Of a stretch of DNA of 64,000 nt, positions 25,862 through 34,009 are shown piece by piece. The stretch is taken from contig CAMUHN010000002.1 in the NCBI GenBank assembly GCA_947088675.1, positions 1 through 64,000 of the forward strand, given 5' to 3'. Each line of letters begins with the position of its first letter. The stretch's first letter is position 1. The translations under genes were made by a program, and so were the position numbers. The notes below the pieces were generated by a model that was not told where the DNA came from, made no database searches, and worked only from the letters and a program-made list of their open reading frames with translations. Source of the DNA: an uncultured Roseburia sp. Its GTDB lineage: Bacteria > Bacillota > Clostridia > Lachnospirales > Lachnospiraceae.

Positions 25862-28852
25862 ATGAAATTACATACCATACAAACCATCACACTCGACTTT
25901 ACCGTCCCACAGATTAAAAACATCCGCTGCATCGAAAATGACCTCAATTCCCGAACGGTAAAAATCTCCGTCACAGACAACGGCCTCCCCTTTCCGCTAA
26001 ACCCGGATACCATGACGGCCTGCTATAAAATACACAAACCCGATCACCGTTTTATTTACAATGAAGTCCCGATTGATCCGGACGGTGGCGTTACCATCCG
26101 TCTGACCGACCAGGCCATGGCGATACCGGGTATCGCCCGCTGTGAACTTCAGATTTTTACAAAAGACAAAAAGAACATTCTCTCCACGATGCCATTTTCC
26201 ATCATCGTGGAAAAATCTGTCGTCACCGACAAAGACATTGCAACTTCAAACGAATCGAATGTATTGCTTGGGATGATGCAGCATATGGCCGACCGCCAAA
26301 ATCCGCATCAGACGACGAAAGAACAGGTGGGACTTGGAAATGCGGATAACACAAGCGACCTTGACAAACCAGTTTCCAACGCTGCGCGCCGGGAACTGGA
26401 CCGGCTAAATTCAGAACTGGACAAAAAAGCGGACAAAAGTTCCCTGCACAAAGTCGCCACCTCCGGCAGTTATGACGACCTGTCCGACAAGCCGCCGGTT
26501 CCGTTTTTTGGCGTATGTAATACCGCGCAGGGCACTGCCGCAAAAACTGTCTCCTGCCCCGGCTTTACGCCAATTGACGGCGCGCGCATCCTGATTTTAT
26601 TTGGACAGGGCAATACGTCCCGTTATATGACATTAAACATAAACAATACAGGCGCTTATTTCGCATGGTTCCAGATCGGCTGCTCCCGCTCTTACAACGA
26701 CAATGCAATCTCGGAACTGATTGCGCCCGGCTGTGTATACGAATTTATTTACCAGTCCGGCAGTACGCCAAAGTGGATGTACTGCGGCCCCGTCCCGGTA
26801 ACCGGCATCCGCGGAGCAAAGGAATCCTCCTACCGGCACGGCAACGTAACGCTTACCCCGGCGGATATCGGAGCTCTCGCCAAATCCGGCGATACAGTCT
26901 CCGGCGATCTGACAATTACGGGAAATATCATAATGCCCTCTGCAGACGCCATGATCTACGGACGCGATTCACGCGAAACTGGCCATGACCACGCGCTCCA
27001 GATCGGACACAGCAACCAGAACTACTGGAATTTTTACGAGTATGGCGGCATCTTTAATTTTTACAAATCTGTCAATAACAATGACTTGCTGCTCGGACGT
27101 ATTACCGAAAACGGATGGGAGGGAAAGATCACATTACCGGAACCGGTATCCATATTTGGCCATCGCTATTCCGGTTCAAATAATCTGGAAGGCCAGCCGA
27201 TAGTATACGGAACTTATAATCCGTCGCCGGCCGGCCGCTTCGGCTCATCCGGCATCCAGATACGTGAAAACGAACTGGTCGGAAATACAAAGACCGACAT
27301 CGGATATGCGCCGTCTATCGGATTTCACTGGTTGAACCGGAGAGCCGCAACCCTGTTATTTGACGCAGACGACGGAAAGTTCAAGTTCAGAAACCAGGAC
27401 GGCATCAGCCGCGCCACTCTGGAAGCAAATCTGGACGGATCCGTTTCCACCGAAGCGGCTTCCGGCGACGTAGGTATTACGGCAAAACGGACAGACACCA
27501 ATGTTTCCTTATTTGTCGGAGTCGGTTCCGGCGGAACAAGACACGGCATTTTCAGCGAAAAACTGGGCAAATGGATTGCATATGCAGACGACTCCGGCGT
27601 AAAACTAAACGGCAACGCAGACACCGCCACAAAAGCATCTCAGGACGGTAACGGCAGAGTCATTGCCAATACCTATCTTCCGCTGTCCGGAGGCACGCTT
27701 TCCGGCAGTTTATACTTCGATAACGGCGGCGCAGGAAGCGGTATCCGAAAAGGCGGAAACGATACTTACGGGCTCGCAAACTACAACAATCTTGATTTGT
27801 ACAGCTGGTACGGTATCTCGTTTTCCACTACCATCAGCGGAAACCCCTGCTCCGGGAAACCTGCCGTCTCCATCGATACCAGAAAGGGCAACATGTATGT
27901 ATATGACACCCTGTCGGCCGGAAATCTGAAACTTCGCAAAGGAACGTCAAATTATGGCTCCAAGCTTAATTTCGGGGACGGGGAGTATGTGTATCTGTAT
28001 GAAGACTCGGATGATCATCTATTGATTAGTTCGACAAGAAAAGGGATTGATCTCAGCGGTGGAGACAGCATTCATTTAAATGCAAAATATATACGCAGCA
28101 GATCAGGTGATACCCTGGAATTTTTTGGCACAAAAAATATAGCAGATACACCTGTACCTGTAAATGTTTGGGATGGAAGTGACAACGGCAATGGAAAACG
28201 CCCTATATACGGAGACGGAGCAATCTGTGCAGATATGCTTGATTCTGGCGTAATAAAATACTATGCATGTGGATCATCCTACTCACATGAATTTATGAGC
28301 TATAATAATTCAGGCGCATACGAAGGCTGTGTACGTTTAACTGACGACACCATCTATTGCGGCAAAATACATACTACTTCCGGTGATTATGCGGAGTGTT
28401 GGGAATATCTGGACGGAAATATAAATAAGGAAGACAGAGTCGGACATTTTGTTACTTTTATAAAATCGAAAATAAGAATCTCATCAAAAGGTGATCCGAT
28501 TTCAAAAATCGGCGTTGTTTCCGGCTCCCCTTCCGTCATTGGCGATAGTGATACACGAGAATGGAAGCATAAATATCTGACAGACATCTACGGAAGATAT
28601 TTACACGATGAAAATGGAGAATTACTTTTAAACCCTGCATATAATTCCTCCCTGCAATATATACCAAGAATAAACAGACCCGAATGGGATGCTGTCGGTA
28701 CACACGGGAAACTCGTCGTCATTGACGACGGAACATGCGAAGAAGACGGTTTCTGTCTGCCGACTGACGGCGGCATCGCAACCGCAGCAGACGAGGGCTT
28801 CTATGTCTCGGAGCGTCTGGATAAAAATCATATACGCATTTATATGAAATGA
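25862..28852 (+). CDS. BppU-type baseplate protein, copy 2, with G2 autoprotease C-terminus
   Basis: 996 aa. The N-terminal ~300 residues match copy 1 (BppU domain plus helical neck). Then come shaft segments (about 325-430), a long unique beta region (about 430-830) and a C-terminal domain (about 835-996) with the signature GDYAECWEYLDGN, EDRVGHFVTF, IGVVSGSPSVIGD and GRYLHDENGE. This fits the peptidase G2 intramolecular chaperone family known from phage neck-appendage proteins, which aids trimerisation and is released by self-cleavage. A second tip type beside copy 1 suggests mixed or alternative host-range fibres. Confidence 0.8.
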   Translation: MKLHTIQTITLDFTVPQIKNIRCIENDLNSRTVKISVTDNGLPFPLNPDTMTACYKIHKPDHRFIYNEVPIDPDGGVTIRLTDQAMAIPGIARCELQIFTKDKKNILSTMPFSIIVEKSVVTDKDIATSNESNVLLGMMQHMADRQNPHQTTKEQVGLGNADNTSDLDKPVSNAARRELDRLNSELDKKADKSSLHKVATSGSYDDLSDKPPVPFFGVCNTAQGTAAKTVSCPGFTPIDGARILILFGQGNTSRYMTLNINNTGAYFAWFQIGCSRSYNDNAISELIAPGCVYEFIYQSGSTPKWMYCGPVPVTGIRGAKESSYRHGNVTLTPADIGALAKSGDTVSGDLTITGNIIMPSADAMIYGRDSRETGHDHALQIGHSNQNYWNFYEYGGIFNFYKSVNNNDLLLGRITENGWEGKITLPEPVSIFGHRYSGSNNLEGQPIVYGTYNPSPAGRFGSSGIQIRENELVGNTKTDIGYAPSIGFHWLNRRAATLLFDADDGKFKFRNQDGISRATLEANLDGSVSTEAASGDVGITAKRTDTNVSLFVGVGSGGTRHGIFSEKLGKWIAYADDSGVKLNGNADTATKASQDGNGRVIANTYLPLSGGTLSGSLYFDNGGAGSGIRKGGNDTYGLANYNNLDLYSWYGISFSTTISGNPCSGKPAVSIDTRKGNMYVYDTLSAGNLKLRKGTSNYGSKLNFGDGEYVYLYEDSDDHLLISSTRKGIDLSGGDSIHLNAKYIRSRSGDTLEFFGTKNIADTPVPVNVWDGSDNGNGKRPIYGDGAICADMLDSGVIKYYACGSSYSHEFMSYNNSGAYEGCVRLTDDTIYCGKIHTTSGDYAECWEYLDGNINKEDRVGHFVTFIKSKIRISSKGDPISKIGVVSGSPSVIGDSDTREWKHKYLTDIYGRYLHDENGELLLNPAYNSSLQYIPRINRPEWDAVGTHGKLVVIDDGTCEEDGFCLPTDGGIATAADEGFYVSERLDKNHIRIYMK
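25925..26777 (+). repeat. Direct repeat unit 2 (BppU N-terminal region)
   Basis: Partner of 23689-24541. Small differences cluster near 26310-26580 and include a few amino-acid changes. Confidence 0.85.
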
Positions 28853-29108
28853 CGCCATGCATCCATATTCCAATCGGAAGCGCTATATTGCTGCACGCCC
28901 GAAATACCGCCATGAGACGGCCGAGCATATTCTTATGACACGCTTTCTGCATACCTGACAGAATAAAAACCCCGGCAACATTGGCTAAAAAAAGGGCCGT
29001 TCCTGTTGTAAAACAAACCGGAATAAAAGCCATCTTCCGGGGTATATTCAGACAGAAAGCCGGCGCCCATAATCTGAAACAAACGGCTTTCTGACATCTG
29101 ATCGACAC
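28853..29108 (-). pseudogene. Remnant resembling the C-terminal part of an MFS transporter
   Basis: In the minus-strand frame one reads ALFLANVAGVFILSGMQK and then NMLGRLMAVFRACSNIALPIGI, which resembles the MFS pattern of a helix, Q-x-x-x-P-x-x-x-GR and a second helix with PIG. There is no intact start or N-terminal half and the frame runs into the antisense of BppU copy 2. Probably a relic at the boundary of the tail locus. Confidence 0.4.
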
Positions 29109-29136
29109 TCCTTATAAATAAGTATTCAGTTGCATA

Positions 29137-29619
29137 TTATTTCGTTTGTGTAATGATTCTCTCTGCCTCTTTATATGCAAACAAAAATTCTTCGTATGCC
29201 TGTTCTTCTGACATCCCCTGTTTATTTAATGAAAATTCCATTATTAAAGCAGCTTCTGAAAATGCTTTTATATATTTTTGAGGCTGAAGTAATAAATTTA
29301 CAACCTGACAAGTTGCTGAAATAAGCGAAGCAAGTATCACATATTCAGAATCATTAATCGCGATATATACTGTGATAAATGTTGAAGCTACTGAAAAAAT
29401 TTGTATTGCGCTGTTAAATATGGAAAAATCAGAAAATAACATTCTATATGCAACCGCTTTTTCATAATAAAAGAAATATTTATTTATGTCATATGTACTA
29501 TTAACATAAAATCTTCTCACCATAAATTGGGGCGGGTATGTTGATATTAATACAACACCAACTGATATTATAGTAAATGATACTACTACAATACAAAATA
29601 TAAATATTATATTATTCAT
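29137..29619 (-). CDS. SLATT-like small membrane protein
   Basis: 160 aa; ATG after AAAGGGGG. Three hydrophobic segments: about 4-26, 63-85 and 90-112. An amphipathic helix (YFFYYEKAVAYRMLF) precedes the TM pair and a cytosolic helix (AFSEAALIMEFSL, YEEFLFAYKEAERII) follows, the topology of SLATT/DUF4231-type proteins that are predicted membrane effectors in nucleotide-linked conflict systems. It is divergently transcribed from the ADP-ribosyltransferase-like operon, each with its own promoter in the shared 360-bp spacer. Assignment rests on topology and motif feel, so it is moderate. Confidence 0.5.
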   Translation of the reverse strand: MNNIIFIFCIVVVSFTIISVGVVLISTYPPQFMVRRFYVNSTYDINKYFFYYEKAVAYRMLFSDFSIFNSAIQIFSVASTFITVYIAINDSEYVILASLISATCQVVNLLLQPQKYIKAFSEAALIMEFSLNKQGMSEEQAYEEFLFAYKEAERIITQTK

Positions 29620-29649
29620 ATGTACCCCCTTTGTATATTAATATAATAT

Positions 29650-29678
29650 ATTATAGCAAATACACCTATAAACGTAAA
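29650..29678 (-). promoter_or_regulatory. Promoter for the SLATT-like gene
   Basis: On the minus strand: TTTACG (29673-29678), 17-base spacer, TATAAT (29650-29655), about 30 bases before the ATG. Confidence 0.5.
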
Positions 29679-29863
29679 TAGGTTGTTAAAATATACAGCA
29701 GATGCAGCGAGAAACAGCCGAAAAAATGATAAAAGACAAAAAACTCTCTCCCGAAAAGATTATACGTTATGAACCGTCGTCCGTATCAATCTATCTTTTT
29801 TCAAACCCGTCAAAGATACGGGCTCCGGCGATGAATAACCATGAAAAACACTTTATTTACTTA

Positions 29864-29892
29864 TTGTTCATCACTTACAACTGTGTTATAAT
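29864..29892 (+). promoter_or_regulatory. Promoter for the ART/HD-ATPase/protease operon
   Basis: TTGTTC (29864-29869), 17-base spacer, perfect TATAAT (29887-29892). Predicted transcription start near 29899, which excludes the longer in-frame start at 29702 and supports the ATG at 29981. Confidence 0.65.
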
Positions 29893-29980
29893 ATTTTTAT
29901 CCCTACTAAAATTGAAGTTTACTACCTTTTATCTTCTCAGTTCTTCTCACACTGGTATCCTGCGAAAGGAACGTAAAATC

Positions 29981-31366
29981 ATGAACGAAATCAGCAGACC
30001 GGAAAAAGACAGTATCTTATATTATCAGGGGGGCGGGGAAAACATATCCTTAAGTCCAAATCAGCAGCATCTAAGAGAATTTTATAATGTAGACAACTCT
30101 TATATTGTGATAAACGCGCTGCTTATGCCTGGAATCAGCAATGAAAAAGCCAGGCTGAAAGAAGAAAAGAGAAAAGTCAGCCTTTCCGTCTTCAAATACA
30201 TGGATGAGCTGGTAAAAGTATACTGCAGGATGTATTCTGCCATGTGCAAATACACCTGTTTTTATGAACACGAATACAGGTACCATACATACCGCAATGA
30301 CCGGATGAATACGCTGGATTTTTTAACGCATGGCCAGACGTACTCTTTTCTGTCTACAAAAAATCGTCTGTCCAACGACAACGATTTTCATGATAAAGAT
30401 GGGATTCTTCTGCTTGAAATAGAAGCCCGGGGCAATATAGAACATATAGATCTGAATGCCGTACTGGGAAATGACAGCAAGTACCCTCTGGAACAGGAGA
30501 TCCTGTTTGCACCATTTACCCTGCTTGATCGAGAAGCGCTTGAAATGACAGAAGACGAAAAACTCTATCGGGATATTCATGGAAATCCGCCAGAAGCAAA
30601 ATACCTGCTGCATCTGAGATTATCCTCCATAGCCCCCTGTGAAACCGATGACAGAGAAGAAATCAAAACTCTGTATCAGGATGTGATGAATCCCGACTCT
30701 CTGTCCACTGTCCGTCAGGTATGGGAACGATTGATGGACGGAACGGAACCGGACGCAGAGACGGTGCAGCGTTATACTGCGTGGAAAGAACGCTTTCAGA
30801 TTTATCTGCGGCTGCGTTTTGCACAGATTAAGTATGAGACGATGGCGCACAGCTGTAATGCAGACAGAAGATGTGAAGCAAACAGGTCAGAAGATAACGG
30901 CGCCATACAAAAATTTCAGCTAAGACTGCATAAATTAGAGACAGATCTCAGAAATTATTCCGCTTATACCGATGGGAAACGAACAAAATACAAACATTAC
31001 GTTCAGACAGTCAATGTGATTGTATCGGTGCTATATCCTTTGACAACGTTTTTCATTGCCCTTAGTATTTTTGATCAACTGCAGGAAGTCATGAAAGCGG
31101 CGAGTCTGCTCTCCAGTTTAACAGGCACAATAGCCGCCCTGGTTGCGAAAGGGTCTGCATGGAATGAAAAACTGCAGCAGAGAACGTCCACCTTTATCAA
31201 ATTAGACAAACTGACCAGAGATATGGAATACGAAAAATCAATGGATGAAAACAGCCTGGACAGATATGTGCAGCGTTTTAAAACGATTGTTGATGAAGAT
31301 AATAAAATGGGACTGGAGAATGCCCTGATTATGGGAAACCATTCGGAAAACCTGACAGAACAATAA
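29981..31366 (+). CDS. ADP-ribosyltransferase-like protein with C-terminal membrane hairpin (SLATT-like)
   Basis: 461 aa from the ATG at 29981 (AAAGGA upstream, promoter at 29864). Residues about 25-185 read as an R-S-E class ADP-ribosyltransferase: candidate Arg105 in HTYRNDR, the STS-like strand YSFLSTKN (121-128), ILLLEIEARG, and the biglutamate turn with E171-x-E173 in PLEQEILFAPF. This is the arrangement of NAD-dependent arginine ADP-ribosyltransferases. Residues about 270-330 are helical; two membrane helices follow (341-362 and 372-391) and then a cytosolic helix (NEKLQQRTSTFIKLDKLTRDME), a SLATT-like ending. Inferred role: membrane-tethered effector that modifies a protein or nucleic acid when triggered. 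It heads an operon with the HD/ATPase and IrrE-type protease genes. Confidence 0.6.
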   Translation: MNEISRPEKDSILYYQGGGENISLSPNQQHLREFYNVDNSYIVINALLMPGISNEKARLKEEKRKVSLSVFKYMDELVKVYCRMYSAMCKYTCFYEHEYRYHTYRNDRMNTLDFLTHGQTYSFLSTKNRLSNDNDFHDKDGILLLEIEARGNIEHIDLNAVLGNDSKYPLEQEILFAPFTLLDREALEMTEDEKLYRDIHGNPPEAKYLLHLRLSSIAPCETDDREEIKTLYQDVMNPDSLSTVRQVWERLMDGTEPDAETVQRYTAWKERFQIYLRLRFAQIKYETMAHSCNADRRCEANRSEDNGAIQKFQLRLHKLETDLRNYSAYTDGKRTKYKHYVQTVNVIVSVLYPLTTFFIALSIFDQLQEVMKAASLLSSLTGTIAALVAKGSAWNEKLQQRTSTFIKLDKLTRDMEYEKSMDENSLDRYVQRFKTIVDEDNKMGLENALIMGNHSENLTEQ

Positions 31367-31382
31367 CAAACGGGAACAGATT

Positions 31383-33944
31383 ATGGGGAAAAAGAATAAA
31401 AAAACACATCGAACAATTGAAGGGCAGCTGGAATATTATTATAAAAGCGGCCAGCATACGGAACGCAACGGAATCCTCTGGCACGCATGGTGTCAAAACA
31501 GACGCTGGCTGTCACAACTATTAGAGATAACCATGGGTTCTTTTCCTACATACAGTAAACATGATGAATCCCATGCAAAAACCGTACTCCACAATATCGA
31601 GATGATCCTTGGAGAAAATCGGATCCGGGAACTGTCTGCATCAGACTGCTTTATGCTGCTGCATACGGTATATATTCATGATATTGGGATGGTGATCACT
31701 TATGAAGATCGCGAAAAAATTGTCAATAACGATAAATTTCTCGATATGATTAAGGAGATGGAACACGAAAATGATCCGGTGTTCCAACGTGCAATTAAAG
31801 CTTTGCAGAAGCATGACTATTCCTACAAAGATGAGGACGACAGGGAAGAACAGCTAAAACGGCTCTACTCGGACAAACTGGAAGTTTACTATGCCATCCT
31901 GCATTTAATCGCAACCTTCCGCAGACCCGAACACGGGGAGCTCTCCGGCGAACGTCTGGAAAAATGGACGCTGCAGCCGGAAAAACTGGGCAGCGGATTT
32001 TCCATGGCCGGAATACCACAGCGGATTTTCCTCTGGATTGCCAAATGCGCCGTCTTACACACAGACAGTAAATTCGAACATATCTTAAATCTGCCCCAGG
32101 AAGACAACGGATATGCCTCCGATTACCTTCATCCGCGGTTTGTAGCGGTACTGCTGCAGCTGGGCGATATTCTGGATATGGATAACGACCGGTTCCACCC
32201 TTTGACCAGAGAATGCATGGGCGTACTGCCGGAGCTTTCACAGCGCCATTACGAAAAGCATCAGGCCATTCGCCGATTATATATCAAACAAAATCAAATT
32301 TCCATCGAGGCAGACTGTAAGTCGCAGGAGGCGCTGCGTCTTGTGAGAAAAGAATGCGATATGCTCCGGAGTATACTGGCAGAAGCCGGTTACAACTGGT
32401 CGCAGATCTGCCCGGACAAATTCAGCGGCTCCCTTCCTGCCATAGAGTCTGTTAAGCTGTACTTGCAGGGCTTTCAGATACCGGAAGAATTTGTGACAGC
32501 ACAGTTTCACATCTCGCAGAAAAAAGCTTTTGCAATCCTGGAAAGCTCCAATATTTACAAAGATCAATTCGTATTTCTCAGAGAATTTCTGCAGAATGCG
32601 ATTGACGCCAGCAAGATTCAATACTGGAACGAATGCGTCAGAACACGGGGATATTATAAAAATAAAAACGATCTGAAACAAATGTCCCCGGATCAACTGG
32701 GAGAACTGTTATCAACCGATATCTTTCCCATTGAAATCGAGATGGAAATCGCAAAACAGGACGAGGGAAAAAATATAAAGCCGATAGAAGAAGCTGACCT
32801 AAAAGCCCTGCGCAAAGGAAAAAAGAACGATCTGCTGCAATATGGAGTCAAAGTGCAAATTAAAGATTTCGGCACGGGAATCGACAAAGAGCACATAAAA
32901 TGCCTTTCAAATAAGGGATACAGCCAAAAAAGGGAAAACCATATCATTCGTGAAATGCCTGACTGGCTGAAACCAACAACAGAATTTGGCATCGGACTTC
33001 AATCCGCCTTTATTTTGTCCGATACGTTTAAATGCAATACCTATACGCGCAGCAATGAAAAATATGAGATTACTTTCTCAACCGTAAAATCCAACTATTA
33101 CGAGGGCTATATTAACGTCCGTCCGTTGGAAAAACTTTCGGATCATAACGATTTTTACGGAACATGCTTCGAGGTATTTGTGCCGGCTAATAAGAAACTG
33201 CTGCACGAATTGTATCCGACAGCCTGGGACGGCAGAGACTATTTTGACACAGACTATGAAGCGCTCCGTCCGCTGAGACATTCCGCAGAACTGCTTGCAC
33301 AGATGGCTCTGTATCTGGACACAATCATCGGCGAGCAGCTGTTTCCCATTCATCTGAATGTGAAAAAAAATCCCTATGTAACAATCCCGCTCAACCTGAC
33401 CGCGAAAAACCAGCTTAGTCATTTAACATACCAATTAAAATCAGCCGACAGCGAATGGGGAGAGACAGAGGATACCTCCAGGTCTGCCTTTGCAGAAAAG
33501 GATTTCCATACCATATTAGAAAATAACTTTACATCTGAACAGGCAAAAAAAATGGTGAGACTGTTTCAAAAACGTGAATGGGAAAAAAACGGAAAAACAT
33601 GGCTGTTTTATTATAAAAAGTATCAGAAAGAAAATGATCTGAAAAACGGTGAAACAAGTTCAAACGAAATTGTCGTAGAAAAAACATTTAATGCAACCGC
33701 ACTTTTAGACTGCCGGGACGGCCATCTTTATTACTGGGATAATCACTTATGTTCTTTCTGCCTGATTAACATGAGCAATTTCCTGCTTTTGGAATGCCAG
33801 CAGATCGAAAATTCAGACAGACAATGTGAAAAGAACTCGCCGGATGTAAAAATCTATTATAAGGGCATCCTGCTGGAGGAAAGAGAACTTCCGGGTATCG
33901 GCAATGCATCGACATTAAGGGAAAACTGGAACGGGAATATGTAA
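31383..33944 (+). CDS. HD-phosphohydrolase plus Hsp90/GHKL ATPase conflict protein, N-terminal part
   Basis: 853 aa in this frame. The N-terminal HD domain has H60/H64 (SKHDESHAKT), H99-D100 (YIHDIGM) and D262 (QLGDILDMDNDRF), a complete metal site. Residues about 375-650 are an Hsp90/histidine-kinase-like ATPase: N box E401-x-x-x-N405-x-x-D408 (EFLQNAIDAS), G1 box DFGTGID (495-501), an ATP-lid segment and G2 box TEFGIGLQSAF (533-543). An HD domain joined to a GHKL ATPase is known from bacterial conflict systems (HD-CE type). The frame ends at a TAA right where another frame continues with coherent sequence, so the gene is probably truncated by a -1 frameshift near 33938. Confidence 0.7.
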   Translation: MGKKNKKTHRTIEGQLEYYYKSGQHTERNGILWHAWCQNRRWLSQLLEITMGSFPTYSKHDESHAKTVLHNIEMILGENRIRELSASDCFMLLHTVYIHDIGMVITYEDREKIVNNDKFLDMIKEMEHENDPVFQRAIKALQKHDYSYKDEDDREEQLKRLYSDKLEVYYAILHLIATFRRPEHGELSGERLEKWTLQPEKLGSGFSMAGIPQRIFLWIAKCAVLHTDSKFEHILNLPQEDNGYASDYLHPRFVAVLLQLGDILDMDNDRFHPLTRECMGVLPELSQRHYEKHQAIRRLYIKQNQISIEADCKSQEALRLVRKECDMLRSILAEAGYNWSQICPDKFSGSLPAIESVKLYLQGFQIPEEFVTAQFHISQKKAFAILESSNIYKDQFVFLREFLQNAIDASKIQYWNECVRTRGYYKNKNDLKQMSPDQLGELLSTDIFPIEIEMEIAKQDEGKNIKPIEEADLKALRKGKKNDLLQYGVKVQIKDFGTGIDKEHIKCLSNKGYSQKRENHIIREMPDWLKPTTEFGIGLQSAFILSDTFKCNTYTRSNEKYEITFSTVKSNYYEGYINVRPLEKLSDHNDFYGTCFEVFVPANKKLLHELYPTAWDGRDYFDTDYEALRPLRHSAELLAQMALYLDTIIGEQLFPIHLNVKKNPYVTIPLNLTAKNQLSHLTYQLKSADSEWGETEDTSRSAFAEKDFHTILENNFTSEQAKKMVRLFQKREWEKNGKTWLFYYKKYQKENDLKNGETSSNEIVVEKTFNATALLDCRDGHLYYWDNHLCSFCLINMSNFLLLECQQIENSDRQCEKNSPDVKIYYKGILLEERELPGIGNASTLRENWNGNM

Positions 33945-34009
33945 ATCTAAGCAGAAAAGGGTTTACAGAAAAGGGAAATACATATTTTCTGCAGAAAATC
34001 TACGCTCCA

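Noticed and set aside
23626..28852. Diversity-generating retroelement acting on the BppU tips
   Set aside because: No reverse transcriptase, template repeat or A-biased variable repeat was found; the pattern is simple duplication with divergent ends.
5291..28852. Contractile injection system or R-type tailocin
   Set aside because: No sheath, baseplate wedge, spike or AAA+ ATPase gene is present; all parts are of the non-contractile siphovirus type.
29702..29980. Upstream extension of the ART-like ORF (93 extra codons)
   Set aside because: It spans the TTGTTC/TATAAT promoter at 29864 and lacks a ribosome site; the ATG at 29981 has both a promoter and AAAGGA.
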